From positions 34,188,011 through 34,252,010 of the forward strand of contig CM046297.1 in NCBI GenBank assembly GCA_025267735.1: DNA of 64,000 bases, read 5' to 3'. The notes below the pieces were generated by a model. That model searched no databases and was not told where the DNA came from. It saw only the letters and a program-made list of their open reading frames with translations. Below are positions 22,489-32,799 of this stretch, piece after piece. Position 1 is the stretch's first letter, and every line of letters begins with the position of its first letter. A program made the position numbers and the translations under genes. The DNA is from Mactra quadrangularis (lineage: Eukaryota > Mollusca > Bivalvia > Venerida > Mactridae).

Positions 22489-23335
22489 TCATTTCGCCTG
22501 GGTATGATATATGCTCTCAAACACTGATTTCGGACTAAAGTCTAAAATGACAAAATGCATATTTTTTTGTTAAAAGACATAATTTTGTTTTATCAGATTA
22601 CACATGCTATTGGGATACAAAAAGGTAATAATAACATTTATAACACATCCAACAGGCCATATCTAAGAGCAAAAAAATGTGGTAAAACTCTAAAAAATGA
22701 TGTTTTGGGGTGGTCAACTAACATTTTATAAATATGTTTGATAAAATAAGTTTAAATAATTTTGTGTCAGTGAACATGATTATTTACATCACAATACATA
22801 TAAAAAGCAATTTTTAGAGGAAACAATCTGGTCATAGGCTTCAGAATCAAAGTTCAGATTTGTTCAAATATAAGTTGAACACCTCTCGTATGTAAAGAAA
22901 TTCCACAAAACTCAATTCCGAAATTCCAAACTTTAAAAACAATCAATCATTTGTATAAAGCCAAATTCACCACAGCAAAAACAGAAATTCCTAACTCAAA
23001 TAGAAAACTTCTAACTTATTAAAAAAAACTCCCAACACATCACATAAAAATTGAAGAATATACAATAATAAAAGTCACAAGATTCTGTTTTCTAAAATAA
23101 TCATAAATACAAAAATAAGAAAAAACCATTAAAGTTGAATAAACAAGAGTTACTCAACATCTATCCTCAGCTTTTAAAGAACTTTTAAAATTCCAAAAAA
23201 TTCCAAACTTTAAAAAACAATTTATCATTTAACTCCATATTCATTGATGCTCAAAAGCCAAACAGAAATTCAAACTCAAAAGAGAAAACTCCAAACCATA
23301 AGAAAAACTCAAGAAAGCTAACAACATTTATTAAT

Positions 23336-23571
23336 AAAAAATAGAAAACTCTATTGTCAATATTTCAGCCGAAGTCTATATCAAGAAATCGTTTTCATGA
23401 AATCAAATATTACATTTTGAACATAGACGCCATATTGTTTATTTGATAATATTGTTTATTACCAAATAAACAATTTGGCGTCTATGTTCAAAATGTAATA
23501 TTTGATTTCATGAAAACAATTTCTTGATAAAGCTTCGGCTAATAAATTGACAACTGAGTTTTCTATTTTTA
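23336..23571. repeat. Long fold-back (inverted repeat), arms about 110 bp
   Basis: The left arm includes AAATAGAAAACTC, TTGTCAAT, AAGAAATCGTTTTCATGAAA and ACATTTTGAACATAGACGCC. The right arm contains the reverse complement of each in reverse order. Only about 10-15 bp remain as a loop near 23450. It would form a very stable hairpin. No target duplication identified. Confidence 0.92.
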
Positions 23572-23693
23572 TAAATAATACTTGTATATTCCCTTTGGAA
23601 TTATATAGGACATAATATAACAATTTTCATTTAAATCTAGAGGATATATTACTATTACAAGTTACAAGATTTTAATATCTAAAATAAATACTA

Positions 23694-23913
23694 AGCCACA
23701 ACAAGTTGATCATTTGTTCTACAGATTTTTCTGAAAAAAAATGGGGCGAGCGAGCGAAGAAAAAAAAATTAAAAAGTCTTTATTCACTTACTTTATAGCG
23801 GTTTGACCAAATTTTTACGGTCCAGCGAGGAAATAAAAATATTTTTTTTGTAAAAACTGTCAAAATTAAGGTGCGAGCGAATCCATAGAACATATGATCA
23901 ATTTGTTGTGGCC
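23694..23913 (+). mobile_element. Harbinger-type MITE (family P), copy 3
   Basis: Ends GCCACAACAAGTTGATCAT and ATCAATTTGTTGTGGCC with the same GCGAGCGAGCG core as copies 1 and 2. The right flank is TTA and the left CTA, so one base of the duplication or end has changed. Confidence 0.85.
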
Positions 23914-24354
23914 TTAAATACAACAATAAGAAAAAATACTACCTTTACAGTTGAGTAAACAAATATCACTCAAAGTCTATCCTCAATTCCACAAAATTAA
24001 ATTCCAAAGTTTCCAAACTTTATTGCACATATAACTCAACATCTACAAACACTAAATAGCCAAACAAAAATTCCAAACACAAAAAATAGGAAACTCCTAA
24101 CTATCAGAAAAAACTCCTAACACCACACACATAAACAGAGGAATATATAATAACTCGAAGTCACAAGAACTTGTCAGACAATAAAGCCTAGATATGATTT
24201 CGTATTATACGATATTACCAATAGCCACTAGTACATAGGGCTTAACGTTTAATGTTATCCAACAGATATTGACCATATTTTCTTTGTTATATACCACCCA
24301 TTGTATTTATCATAAACTCTAGTGTTCCTGTAGGTCAGCGACTCTATTGTAATA

Positions 24355-25246
24355 CAGTAAAGTTCTGTTATATAGACCACCTTATTTACTTTACCACTTT
24401 ACTGAATAACTGTGAGATTTGGACAAAGAAAAAAGCCCCAATACTATGACCAATCTCCGTAAGCAGATATCCTGTAGAGCATTGTCGTACAGGATCTCTA
24501 CTGTCTCCGTGGAAGGTCATGTAGAGATGAACTTTGTGTCGACCAATCAATGCGTAGCTTTCATCTAGACGAAAACACTATTAATTACATTTTGGTTTCG
24601 TAATTTCTATTTTTAGACCAAGGTTTGCAAGCTAATTTAACAGCTGTATCATTCACAGTCTGCGATTGAGCAGTTCATTTCAAATTGCATGACATAGACG
24701 ATGTAAACAAGTTACATATCATAACAATTTCGTCATGAATATTATGATGAGAAAAGGTCACCTGAACCTGACCTTCGTTTGGAAAAGGCCAGATCTAAAA
24801 TAGCGAGTAGGCGAGCTGAAAATTTTAGATCGGGTTTTAATCAGATTGATTCTGCTATTAAGAACATTTTACTTCACATTTGAAAATATATTTAAATCAT
24901 ACATTTTCCCCAAAAATCCTGACTTATACTAGTTCTTATTATTTTCCATAGAAGCAATTTAATAAAAAACTGTTCCTAAAATCAACAGACTTAATCTTTT
25001 TCCCATTTTACATCAAATAAGATCAGCGAACATGGGAAGCATGAAAGATGACTGCATAGGACAGGTGCAGTAAATATCGGCTATAAAGACCACATTGGTT
25101 TATTGCAAATTCATGCAATTTATGATGATTATAGACTCAATTTTGAGAAGAAAAGGCTCTATTTAAAATATAAATATTTAATATATTAAAACCATAACAC
25201 TTGTAAAACCGTAGATTTTAATGGCTCGAATAGTGGAACTTTACTG
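24355..25246. mobile_element. Pogo/Tc1-type element, host of a nested MITE
   Basis: The left end CAGTAAAGTTCTG and right end GAACTTTACTG are inverted, with TA on both sides (24353-24354 and 25247-25248). The 892-bp span includes the M9 MITE at 24451-24848. Ends of the same type (CAGTAAAGTTCCGCTATTAA) bound the 168-bp element at 57930. No transposase frame. TA with CAGT ends indicates the IS630-Tc1-mariner group. Confidence 0.78.
24451..24848 (+). mobile_element. MITE family M9, copy 3
   Basis: A 398-bp copy starts CAATCTCCG and ends CAGATTG. It contains the ATGAATATTATGATGAGAAA segment also present in the 40770 copy. The flanks (TACTATGAC and ATTCTGCTA) do not match, so its target duplication is lost or the site rearranged. 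It lies inside the pogo-type element at 24355. Confidence 0.88.
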
Positions 25247-25254
25247 TATCCAAT

Positions 25255-25715
25255 CAACAAATAAGAAAATCAGATTGAAAATCAATTTGAACATATATTT
25301 TTCCCTTAACTATTAAAATGAGAGAATATTTTTTTATCTGTGTGCTCAAAATAGACGATTTTTCTACAATCTAAGTGGCCAGCAACACAGGTTACACTAT
25401 AAATCTAATTCCAATATAAATAATATAAATATTTCAATAGGTTAGCCGCTAAACTAGTCTACCTACATGTAAATAAAGGCCAGATATACACTAGTATAGT
25501 ACCAATCCATAGATACAAACAGACATTGAGTTATACTGGCTTTTTTCAATAATTGTATAGAGGTTTCAGTACAAGAGCACTATGTGTACTTTAATACTCC
25601 ATAACAATGTAACAGTACAATGAACTACTTTTTGTCTAACCTTCTCGGCTTAATATAAAGTATAGTACAATTTTTATACAATTTTTGTATAACATGTTGT
25701 ATTTTTTAGAATAAA
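25255..25715. other. AT-rich DNA, nothing recognised
   Basis: No repeat border or open frame with support. It lies just downstream of the minus-strand terminal exon candidate, where I see no clean AATAAA signal. Confidence 0.3.
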
Positions 25716-25717
25716 TT

Positions 25718-25999
25718 TCAAGATGCTAATATTGGGCAAAATATAAAACCATTTTTGTAAGTACGTAAATTTTTTAACGAATTTGTTGTGGGTTTAGCAA
25801 AAGACAGTTGTAACTCATCCTTTTCTAATATTAAGGTATGACCATTCTCTGCAAAACCCATGAATTGAGTTGTCTTAAAATGTTGCCAATACTTTTTGGG
25901 AGGGTAGCAAAGAACTGGTAAAAGCTGGTTGGGTGAACTGGTTGATTCTACATAACCATAACAATAGGTACTAGATAAAATCCACAAAAAGTCAACTAA
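25718..25999 (-). CDS. Terminal coding exon candidate, unknown product
   Basis: On the minus strand the acceptor TCTTTTTCATTTAG precedes 93 codons and a TGA. The reading is VDFLWILSSTYCYG, later LPVLCYPPKKYWQHFKTTQF, MGFAENGHTLILEKDELQL and FCPILAS. It has ordinary residue usage for an AT-rich stretch. Phase 1 in. A possible upstream exon ending TKNHKRRA at donor GTATTG (26056) is in phase, implying a 56-bp intron, which is unusually short. It could equally be a decayed transposon frame. No family recognised. Confidence 0.38.
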   Translation of the reverse strand, partial: LVDFLWILSSTYCYGYVESTSSPNQLLPVLCYPPKKYWQHFKTTQFMGFAENGHTLILEKDELQLSFAKPTTNSLKNLRTYKNGFIFCPILAS

Positions 26000-26055
26000 A
26001 TGAAAAAGACTGAAGTTTGTCTTGTCTCAAGTGATATTACTTTTTTTAAAACAAT

Positions 26056-26112
26056 ACCTGCCCTTCTTTTGTGATTTTTAGTTGATAGAACAATTGGCGA
26101 CTCTCCCAACAA
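26056..26112 (-). CDS. Possible penultimate exon to 25718
   Basis: After TTGTTCTCTGTTTGTTGGGAG the minus strand reads SPIVLSTKNHKRRA, ending AAGGGCAG before GTATTG. The phase fits the acceptor near 25999. The upstream border is uncertain because several AG dinucleotides are possible. Confidence 0.25.
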
Positions 26113-26273
26113 ACAGAGAACAAATATTGAATTGTTAAAACTTCATTTTTTTGCTCAAATAATCTGATACATAGTATCAATTATTTTGGTCATGTGAATT
26201 TTAGTGAATTATTGTCAATATTTTCATTGTGAATAAAGCCTTATTTCAGCCTTAAATTGAGGCAAAAAATCAC

Positions 26274-26345
26274 TTATCTCCTACGAAAAAACTCTTTCTC
26301 ATTTTCCTTTTCCTTCTCTCTAAGCCTTGCCATTTTGTTTTCTAT
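26274..26345 (-). other. Short charged open segment, MARLREKEKENEKEFFRRR
   Basis: On the minus strand, after an AG at a TTGTTAG, the frame reads IENKMARLREKEKENEKEFF then RRR and a stop. The Lys/Glu/Arg bias is unusual for the region and helix-forming. ATG context is AAAATGG. No convincing donor. It may be a coding end, an exon or chance. Confidence 0.22.
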
Positions 26346-26349
26346 CTAA

Positions 26350-27550
26350 CAAGCCTTGGTCTCTGAGGAGATTAAGAATATAACATAAAACAGATGTTGT
26401 CATCTTGCCTGATAATATTTAAGATTTTACGTGTCCCTAGAGTTCCATTTACAGTATTTGTACAGCACTTAAATACGGAGACAAAAAACCTAAATACATA
26501 AATATATTGTCTTTTAGTATTAGAGTCAGGAGAGTAATTAAATCACTAGGAATTATTATATATAAGAACTACAGATGTGGATCAAGGATGGAGCCCAGGG
26601 TGCAACATGCCTTCCCTCTGTTCCCAAAGTAAAGTCAAAGCCCTGAAAGTACGTAATGAAGATCTTATTGAAAGTTTGATAAACTTTCAAGACAAAATAT
26701 AAATATAAAATTCAAGACAGACAATAACTGACAGTTTGATCAATGTCTTACTCTTATTTTGGATCCAGGAGGGAGGCCAGAGTGCGACACACCTCAACCC
26801 CGTCTTCAAATTTAAATCAAAGCACTGAAAACAATGAATGAATGAACAATTTTTTTAAAGTTTGCCTCACTTAATTTAGGACAGGCGTCAATTCATTCAT
26901 ACTTGATTGTGTGATCAAAGCCTTACTCTAGCATCAGAACTCATAAAATCATTCAAAATTGAAAACAAATTATTATGAAAATTTCAATTCAACATATTTA
27001 TGTTGTTCTTCCCTTTTTTATGTAACAATGTCTGGGCTTGGCATCTCTGTGAATGAAGTCAAGATCCAGCCCTGAATAGGAAAATATGGAAAATAATAAT
27101 GTATCTACAATAAAATTCAGTGCAAAAAAGTCCGTCATAATCAATTATTTGTATGATTAACTTCTCCACCAAAAAGTTATTCTGACCTTCTATATCTTCC
27201 CTGCCCGGCCCCTCCCCAGAACTCAGCAATTAGTACTAGTATTCTTGACTACAAAAACAATTAGTACGTTATAGATGTAAATAACCAATCTAACGATGCA
27301 CCTTCTCTGACAAACATGAAGTAAATATTTTCTTCTTTTTTATGTGGATTTCATGAGGTTAATCAAAGCTGCATAATTTACTCAGGCTTTGATGTGCCAA
27401 AATGAATCAAGTGTTTTAGTATGAGTTATTTAATAAGCAACTCAAAATGAGCCCTTACTTTCTATTTTAAAGCAAAATATAGACAAATGTATGATATTTC
27501 TTAATCAGAAGTGTGTTTGACTGGTTATAGTGATTTTATAGGTTTTTTTA
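26350..27550. other. AT-rich DNA, nothing recognised
   Basis: Loose internal similarity (GATCAAGGATGGAGCCCAGG near 26580 and GGATCCAGGAGGGAGGCC near 26761) suggests an old degenerate duplication of about 180 bp. No coding evidence. Confidence 0.3.
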
Positions 27551-27562
27551 TGGGTTTAACAC

Positions 27563-27832
27563 GTAAGCAAGCCACCCGGCTAGCTCAGTTGGAAGAACGC
27601 AAGTCTACTGATCGAGTGGTCGTGGGTTTGAATCCCAGGTGAGGCATACTTTCCTGAAGCTTGGTCATGAATCATTTCTACTGTCGTTCTCCCTCCTACC
27701 AATGATTCTTAATTATGTAGGGCAGTTGTCAGTTAAGAAGTAAAGTATGTGCTTAGTAAACTGGTTAATAGCTAAATCCAGAGATTAAGCCTTTCCAGGA
27801 ACAGTGAGTAGGGTGACAGACCGCCCTATCTC
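27563..27832 (+). repeat. tRNA-headed SINE (family A), best head
   Basis: The head has CCGGCTAGCTCAGTTGG (box A), AGTCTACTGATC and GGTTTGAATCCCAGG (box B), ending GAGGCA. The body follows (CTCCCTCCTACCA, AGGGCAGTTGTCAG, CTGGTTAATAGCTA, AACAGTGAGTAGG). It is cut off before the GTTAAACCC tail and runs into R160. Confidence 0.88.
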
Positions 27833-27837
27833 TTGTT

Positions 27838-27930
27838 TGTAGAATTTTGTTTGCCAAAAAGAGATTTAAGATTGCCCAAACTAAAAAAGTGGTTGTCACG
27901 GGCAGACACCCACAAATTTCAAAGACTGTA
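27838..27930 (-). repeat. R160 dispersed repeat, copy 3 (reverse)
   Basis: On the minus strand it reads ACAGTCTTTGAAATTTGTGG, GTGTCTGCCCGTGACAACCA and TTTGGGCAA, matching copies at 1785 and 38588. Confidence 0.6.
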
Positions 27931-27999
27931 AGTTTTTTGATAATATGCTGCCAAAAAGTACATTTTCTTCAATGTCCAAAATGTATGATGGATTTTCAC

Positions 28000-28655
28000 C
28001 GTTGATGGTTGATTAATATAGTATGTCGTAAAACTATAACATTTATTACATATTTAAACCTACAGCCATCTATTAAAGTCATCACTATATAGTCAATAAG
28101 TCTGATATAAGCTTTTATATAGATCGGTAGGCGTTAAAATAGTCTACACTCGTCTTATTTTACACGTAGTTAAACTAGGTTTGCGCTGACCCCTAGGTAT
28201 AGTCAATATTTCTTACATCAAAGGTTTATTACGTTAGTATATGTATAAATAGAACAACATAATTATAATATACTGTATAATATTAACACATATATAGACA
28301 AAAACAGCATGGATCAAAACCTAGTGTTAATTTTATCTACAGTTGAATTACGATCATTTGAAATGGCTTCTAAACACCAAAAAATGTTGAAAAATTGTGA
28401 CATCGAAAAAACTGGATATGTGTCACATCACCCTTGGTGTACAATATACAATTACACAGGTCTCAAAAAATGTGTTCTGAATAATCGCATGATTTTAGCA
28501 TTAAAATGATGGAAAAATGAATGAGAAAATGGCAGAATTGCAGACCTATGGCAAATTTTCCCAAATGTCAAAAAATTGCCCATCCCGAAATCATAATACA
28601 ACTGTATTTTTTTAATGATTTACAGAGTTAAACCCTTTGTCAATGCAATTATGGT
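28000..28655. other. AT-rich DNA with one unsupported frame
   Basis: A plus-strand 66-codon frame at 28309-28509 (MDQNLVLILSTVELRSF...) ends in TGA and has no domain or splice support. I record it without calling a gene. Confidence 0.25.
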
Positions 28656-28659
28656 AATT

Positions 28660-28900
28660 TAAATGAGGCCAGCTCACCTATCCTAGCTTTTTTTGCTATT
28701 GTCTATAACGAGTACTCTCCTAACCTTCCACAAAGCATATTACTTCTCCATATACCTTATTAACGGAGAGAAATTAAAATCAATGTCAAATTTTCATGAA
28801 AGGGTAAATCCATCCTGAGTAGGATTTCAAGGTTCAAGCATTGACCCCTTTGGGAAACTAAATTTAAAATCCTGGTGTGCTACAAACTTGGCATCAAACC
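28660..28900 (-). repeat. SINE family B, minus strand
   Basis: Shares CCAGCTCACCTA, CTAGCTTTTT, GAGTACTC, CCTTCCACAA, CTTCTCCATATACCTTATTA and TTTTCATGAAAGG with 61674-61975. The head (GGATTTCAAGGTTCAAGC) is decayed. Confidence 0.75.
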
Positions 28901-29159
28901 AAGGTTACTATCTGGTATGACAGGCTGTCTAGTTCCCTTCCTGGACATTTTACAACTGCTTATATTTTTACTATGTTACAGTGGTAGCCAAAAGAAAGCC
29001 AGTGAGTCAAGTCTCAGTTCAAAACCTTCAACACTCGTGTGTGTTCCGATTGAGCTAGCTGATTTTTCCTTCATAGAACAGGTTCTCAACAATACAATTC
29101 TTTTTTTGTCATCTAAACACTGATAAATTGAAATAAATGCCAGAAAAACTGAAATTTTC

Positions 29160-29660
29160 AATAAAGCACAATATTAATTATAAAACCATTCTTTTAAATG
29201 TTTAACTTGATGCAATTTTACCAGAAATCTTTATTCTAGATTAATTTTCAATGAAATAATTGCATCCATATTATTTTTTGCAAAGAAAATCGGTATGATT
29301 TTAATGCAACAAATTGATGCAAAAACCTTTTGCAATTTTGTCCTTTCATTTCAAATTCACAGCAATACTTCATGCTGTCAACAAGTAGACAATGCAATAA
29401 TGGTGCACTTAGAAACAAAGAGCTTTAACAGAAAATGTATTAGTATAAAGTAAGACAATATAGATTCATGCCAAGAAATAATGAAACTTGCATAAGATAT
29501 GTATAAAAGGGAGTTTGAAATCAGATCAGGAAATGCATTAGTAAAAAAACACAGCCAAAAAGCAAAGAGGGAGATTTTTCTAGATTAAAACAGGATGAGA
29601 CAAACAAATAACCAAAATAAGAACCTAACAGGTTTGTGACACACACAGACAGCCACAAAA
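29160..29660. other. AT-rich DNA, nothing recognised
   Basis: No repeat borders or frames seen. Confidence 0.3.
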
Positions 29661-29667
29661 TAATTTC

Positions 29668-29684
29668 GGGGGGGGGGGGGGGGG
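29668..29684. repeat. G17 homopolymer
   Basis: Seventeen consecutive G in a region of about 65% A+T. Prone to slippage and possibly G-quadruplex forming. Confidence 0.9.
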
Positions 29685-29689
29685 AATCA

Positions 29690-30600
29690 CTTATATTTTT
29701 TGTGGTTCAATAAACTTTCAATCAGTCTAAGAAATAAATTACATTTTGGTAGACTGAATGTCTAGTGATAATGAAAGTTTGTTGTGGAGAGTGCAGTACA
29801 AGGGTGTAAAGCCCAATGGACATAGCTTGACCCAATGAGGGATTTTAGTCAGTTATTTTTCCTTGATAAAATCTGAAGCAATCCTATTGGTAAGAAGGTC
29901 CTATCAGTTGGAATCCTCAGATTTTATCATTGAAGTCCTATGTAAGGATAATAAAATATTTCATCTAACATCTTTCTTGTTAATTAGGATATTAACAGGA
30001 GTGATGAATTTTAGATAGTTCTTTACCCTAACAATACTTAGCTTGATTTTCAAACAAATTAAATAATTTACAAAAAAGTTATTTGAGATTGTGACAATTT
30101 GACATTGAAAAGTAAGGGTAAAATCCGAAGATTCCAACTGACTGGACCTACCTATTTGAAGAGTATACAAGGGGAAATAACTGACTAATGTCCCTTATTA
30201 CTTAAAAATACTTATTTCTATAAACAAATTACAATCAATAAACCAAATAATAATTTAATCATGGCCTTATAACTATATAATCAAATAAAATCAATACACA
30301 TAATATAATGTATAAATAGAAACTAACTGGTCATAAAATATCAATGTTTGGTCAGCCATCAAAGATAACATTTGGTCAACCTAATTGCTAACAAACAGAA
30401 ATGACAGAACTATAACCAACAAACCAATACATTCTATATATAACTTGATCTGGTCTACCATTCTGACAGACTGTAACAAGTGATAAGAGGAAATGAATGG
30501 CCACAATTCTGCAATATGTTTACATAATTGAGATTGATAGATATAGCTCATTTAGAATAACATGAGACAAAATACAATGACACCATTTTTATACACAGGT
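29690..30600. other. AT-rich DNA, nothing firm
   Basis: A loose inverted pair (GGAATCCTCAGATTTTATCA near 29908 and the minus-strand echo near 30122) hints at an old fold-back. No coding evidence. Confidence 0.3.
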
Positions 30601-30608
30601 GGATTTAT

Positions 30609-30720
30609 GAACAGAACAGAACAGAACAGAACAGAACAGAACAGATGTTTTATTAGAGATTTGTAATACAAAGGCACATCATCTTACAATCCTTTTAAGT
30701 ACAAATATAATGCAGAACAA
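30609..30720 (-). repeat. 3' end of a LINE-like or SINE element with (ACAGA)n tail
   Basis: Seven ACAGA units are followed by TGTTTTATTA and TTTGTAATACAAAGGCACAT. This matches the segment at 32800-32905, where (ACAAT)n is followed by TTTATT and TTTGTAACAAAGATACAT. On the minus strand the element ends AATAAA...TTGT-rich and then pentamers, as L2/CR1-type elements end in short tandem repeats rather than poly(A). Class is inference. Confidence 0.55.
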
Positions 30721-30940
30721 TGATTAGACACATTTACAAAGGTAAAACAATACATGTACATGCTTCTAACCTCCCTATTGTATGTAATACTTCAGTCCAA
30801 AATGTGTAAACAAACCGAGTCATTTGTCTCAAGTTATCCTAAATGAGCTATAAATACCAATAGTTAATGACCAAGGTAATAACTGTACAGAAATTGAATA
30901 TGCCTCATGAAACAAAAAAAACATAAAAATGAATAAAGTC

Positions 30941-31091
30941 GTCATCATCACCATCATTATCATCATCATTATCACCATTATCATCATCATCATCATCATC
31001 ACCATCATCATCACATCATCACCATCATCACCATCATCATCATCATTATCATCATTATCATCATCATCATCATCACCATCATTATTACCAT
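30941..31091. repeat. CAT/ATC trinucleotide microsatellite
   Basis: About 150 bp of CATCATCACCATCATTAT-type repeats. The Ile- and Met-rich frames on both strands are artefacts of it. Confidence 0.95.
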
Positions 31092-31094
31092 GTA

Positions 31095-31870
31095 AGTTTC
31101 ATACTTTAGATCTCAACACCCACCAGTTACAAATAACAACAACAATTATTTTAAACTGTCATAAATCTGATGAAAAAAATCACTCACCATTAACAAGTCA
31201 CGAGACAATTACTCTAATATCCTGGAACAGTGTTTTCCTAAGAAGAAATATTAAATCCAAACTCTCCTGAGAAGACAAATCTGAACAGATTCAGATATTA
31301 AGTTCAAAATCCGAAAATATTTTCAGAAAATCCCCAAATTTCACACACAAAATTTCACACTGAATCGTCTTATAAACACAAAAAAACTTTAATTCTTAAG
31401 TTCAATATCAACAGAAATTCGAAAATCACAAAGAAAATTCTAAATTTTCACAACTTAACATTCGCAGACAAACTCTTTTAAACTTCCTACAAAAATGAAA
31501 GTAATAACTAAACTCCAATATTCTTTTTCGGAAAAAATATCAATGTTCAGGAAATTATGAAATTTCACACAAAAAATCAAAGGAAATTTCACTCAAAATA
31601 ATTATACACAAAAACTTGCCGAGTCGATCAACACTTAAAGAAACACTATAACAAAATTACAGTAATCATGTTCACAAAAAAATCAAATTTTCACAAATAT
31701 TATGAAATTCAATACAAAAAAACTCTCACAAAAATTTTTCCACTTAAAATATACAATTCACACCACGTTGATATCAAAAATCACTTTTTTATCGTTTTCA
31801 CATAAAAAAGTGAAAAATTACTTATTTTCGATCATGACTACAACACGTAAGTTGCTCTACATTAAAAGGT
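31095..31870. other. AT-rich DNA, nothing recognised
   Basis: A low-complexity phrase of the type AATTTCACACAAAA recurs loosely between 31330 and 31740 without a fixed period. No gene evidence beyond the first-exon candidate further right. Confidence 0.3.
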
Positions 31871-31992
31871 AAGCAAAGTATAAAATAATCGTTCAACTAT
31901 CTTCAGATAGTCACAGCCAGTATACTATACATACATAAGTACATTTGATCTACCAAGATGTATACCAAAGACATCATATATTTAAAAACATT

Positions 31993-32067
31993 ATGGCCCG
32001 AGGCGACAAACTGACCTTTAGTTACCTCGCCAATCAATGTGGTCAGTCGCTCGTGACAATATCTGAG
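31993..32067 (+). CDS. Candidate first coding exon (plus strand)
   Basis: ATG in good context (A at -3, G at +4) opens 25 codons, MARGDKLTFSYLANQ then CGQSLVTISE. The exon ends TCTGAG at donor GTAAGC (32068), phase 0. The segment is about 50% GC in an AT-rich region. A TATAAAAT lies at about 31879. The opposite strand also has a GGCGAG/GTAACT donor-like site, so strand is not certain. No partner exon found. Confidence 0.35.
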
Positions 32068-32099
32068 GTAAGCAATGGACGAAGCTTTGAAGTTACATT

Positions 32100-32795
32100 A
32101 TAAGTATTCATAAACAAATTTTTATCACTGATGAAAATCTAGACCACTTTTTTTATAAAGTACACGCTACAGGGTGATAACTGAGGTTAGAGATTACGTG
32201 TCAAGCTCGTCAGGCTTGGCTTACCAGTACTGACAACTGATGGGAAGATTTTTGTATTTTTATGGTTTTGGGTAATAATTAAATATCATCTTGCCTCTAA
32301 CTAATCAAGTAACTCAGTGAATGGGTCAATCCATCATTAATGACTTCACTATAAATTTTAGAAAGGGGGAGGATTTATATGTTTTTTCACAATGATTAAA
32401 ATATGATATTATATGATATTGCTTGAACAAAACCGGTAACTCAGAGAATGGGTCAATCCTTCATAAAATACTATAAATTTGGGAGGTTTTATTTTGTTGC
32501 ACAAAAGGTCTATTAAATGCCATCTTCCTATTTGGCAATTTAAAATCAGTTTAATAATATAAATATTATGAGAACACAGTTCGAAGTTACAACATACAAC
32601 AAAGTATGGAAACATATCAGGAACAGCTACAGTCAAATATCACAGACCTTCCTTACAGCAAAAAAGGAAAATGTTTTTTATTTTTAAACTTTGGTAATAA
32701 AAAAGATCCACTAACAAATAATGAAAACAAGAACACAATGAGTTTCCATCTTGGAAGGGACAAAGACAAAACATATGCCACTTGAGTTTTAACCA
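32100..32795. other. AT-rich DNA with a diverged 130-bp duplication
   Basis: Phrases such as GTAACTCAGTGAATGGGTCA (near 32310) and GTAACTCAGAGAATGGGTCA (near 32436) are about 126 bp apart and followed by AATCC(A/T)TCAT. They mark an old tandem duplication. No coding evidence. Confidence 0.5.
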
Positions 32796-32799
32796 AGTT

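Larger units (their letters stand above)
19538..22502. mobile_element. 2965-bp transposon with CCATGG subterminal arrays
   Basis: The left end CCCAGGCGAAATGA (19538-19551) is inverted perfectly at the right end TCATTTCGCCTGGG (22489-22502). TA flanks both sides (19536-19537 and 22503-22504). Just inside each end lies an array of a palindrome built around GACCATGGTC. The roughly 2.3-kb centre has exon-like pieces with splice borders and a tRNA-like segment. CCC ends, a 2-bp TA duplication and subterminal arrays recall CMC-group (EnSpm/Mirage) elements, but this is inference and no transposase core is visible. Confidence 0.8.
18621..22888. mobile_element. Mariner-like element, split by a nested transposon
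   Basis: A perfect inverted repeat of about 30 bp beginning TACGAGAGGTGTTCAACTTA lies at 18619-18648 and again, reversed, at 22861-22890. Both ends abut TA, the target of the Tc1/mariner superfamily, and CGAG-GGTGTTCAA-type ends are known among mariners. Removing the insert at 19538-22502 leaves about 1.30 kb, a typical mariner length. I could not recognise a transposase in either arm; frames are broken by many stops, so this is a dead or non-autonomous copy. Placement in mariner rests on ends, TA and length. Confidence 0.8.

Noticed and set aside
30829..31270. Met-rich and Ile/Ser-rich frames on opposite strands
   Set aside because: They come from the CAT/ATC microsatellite.
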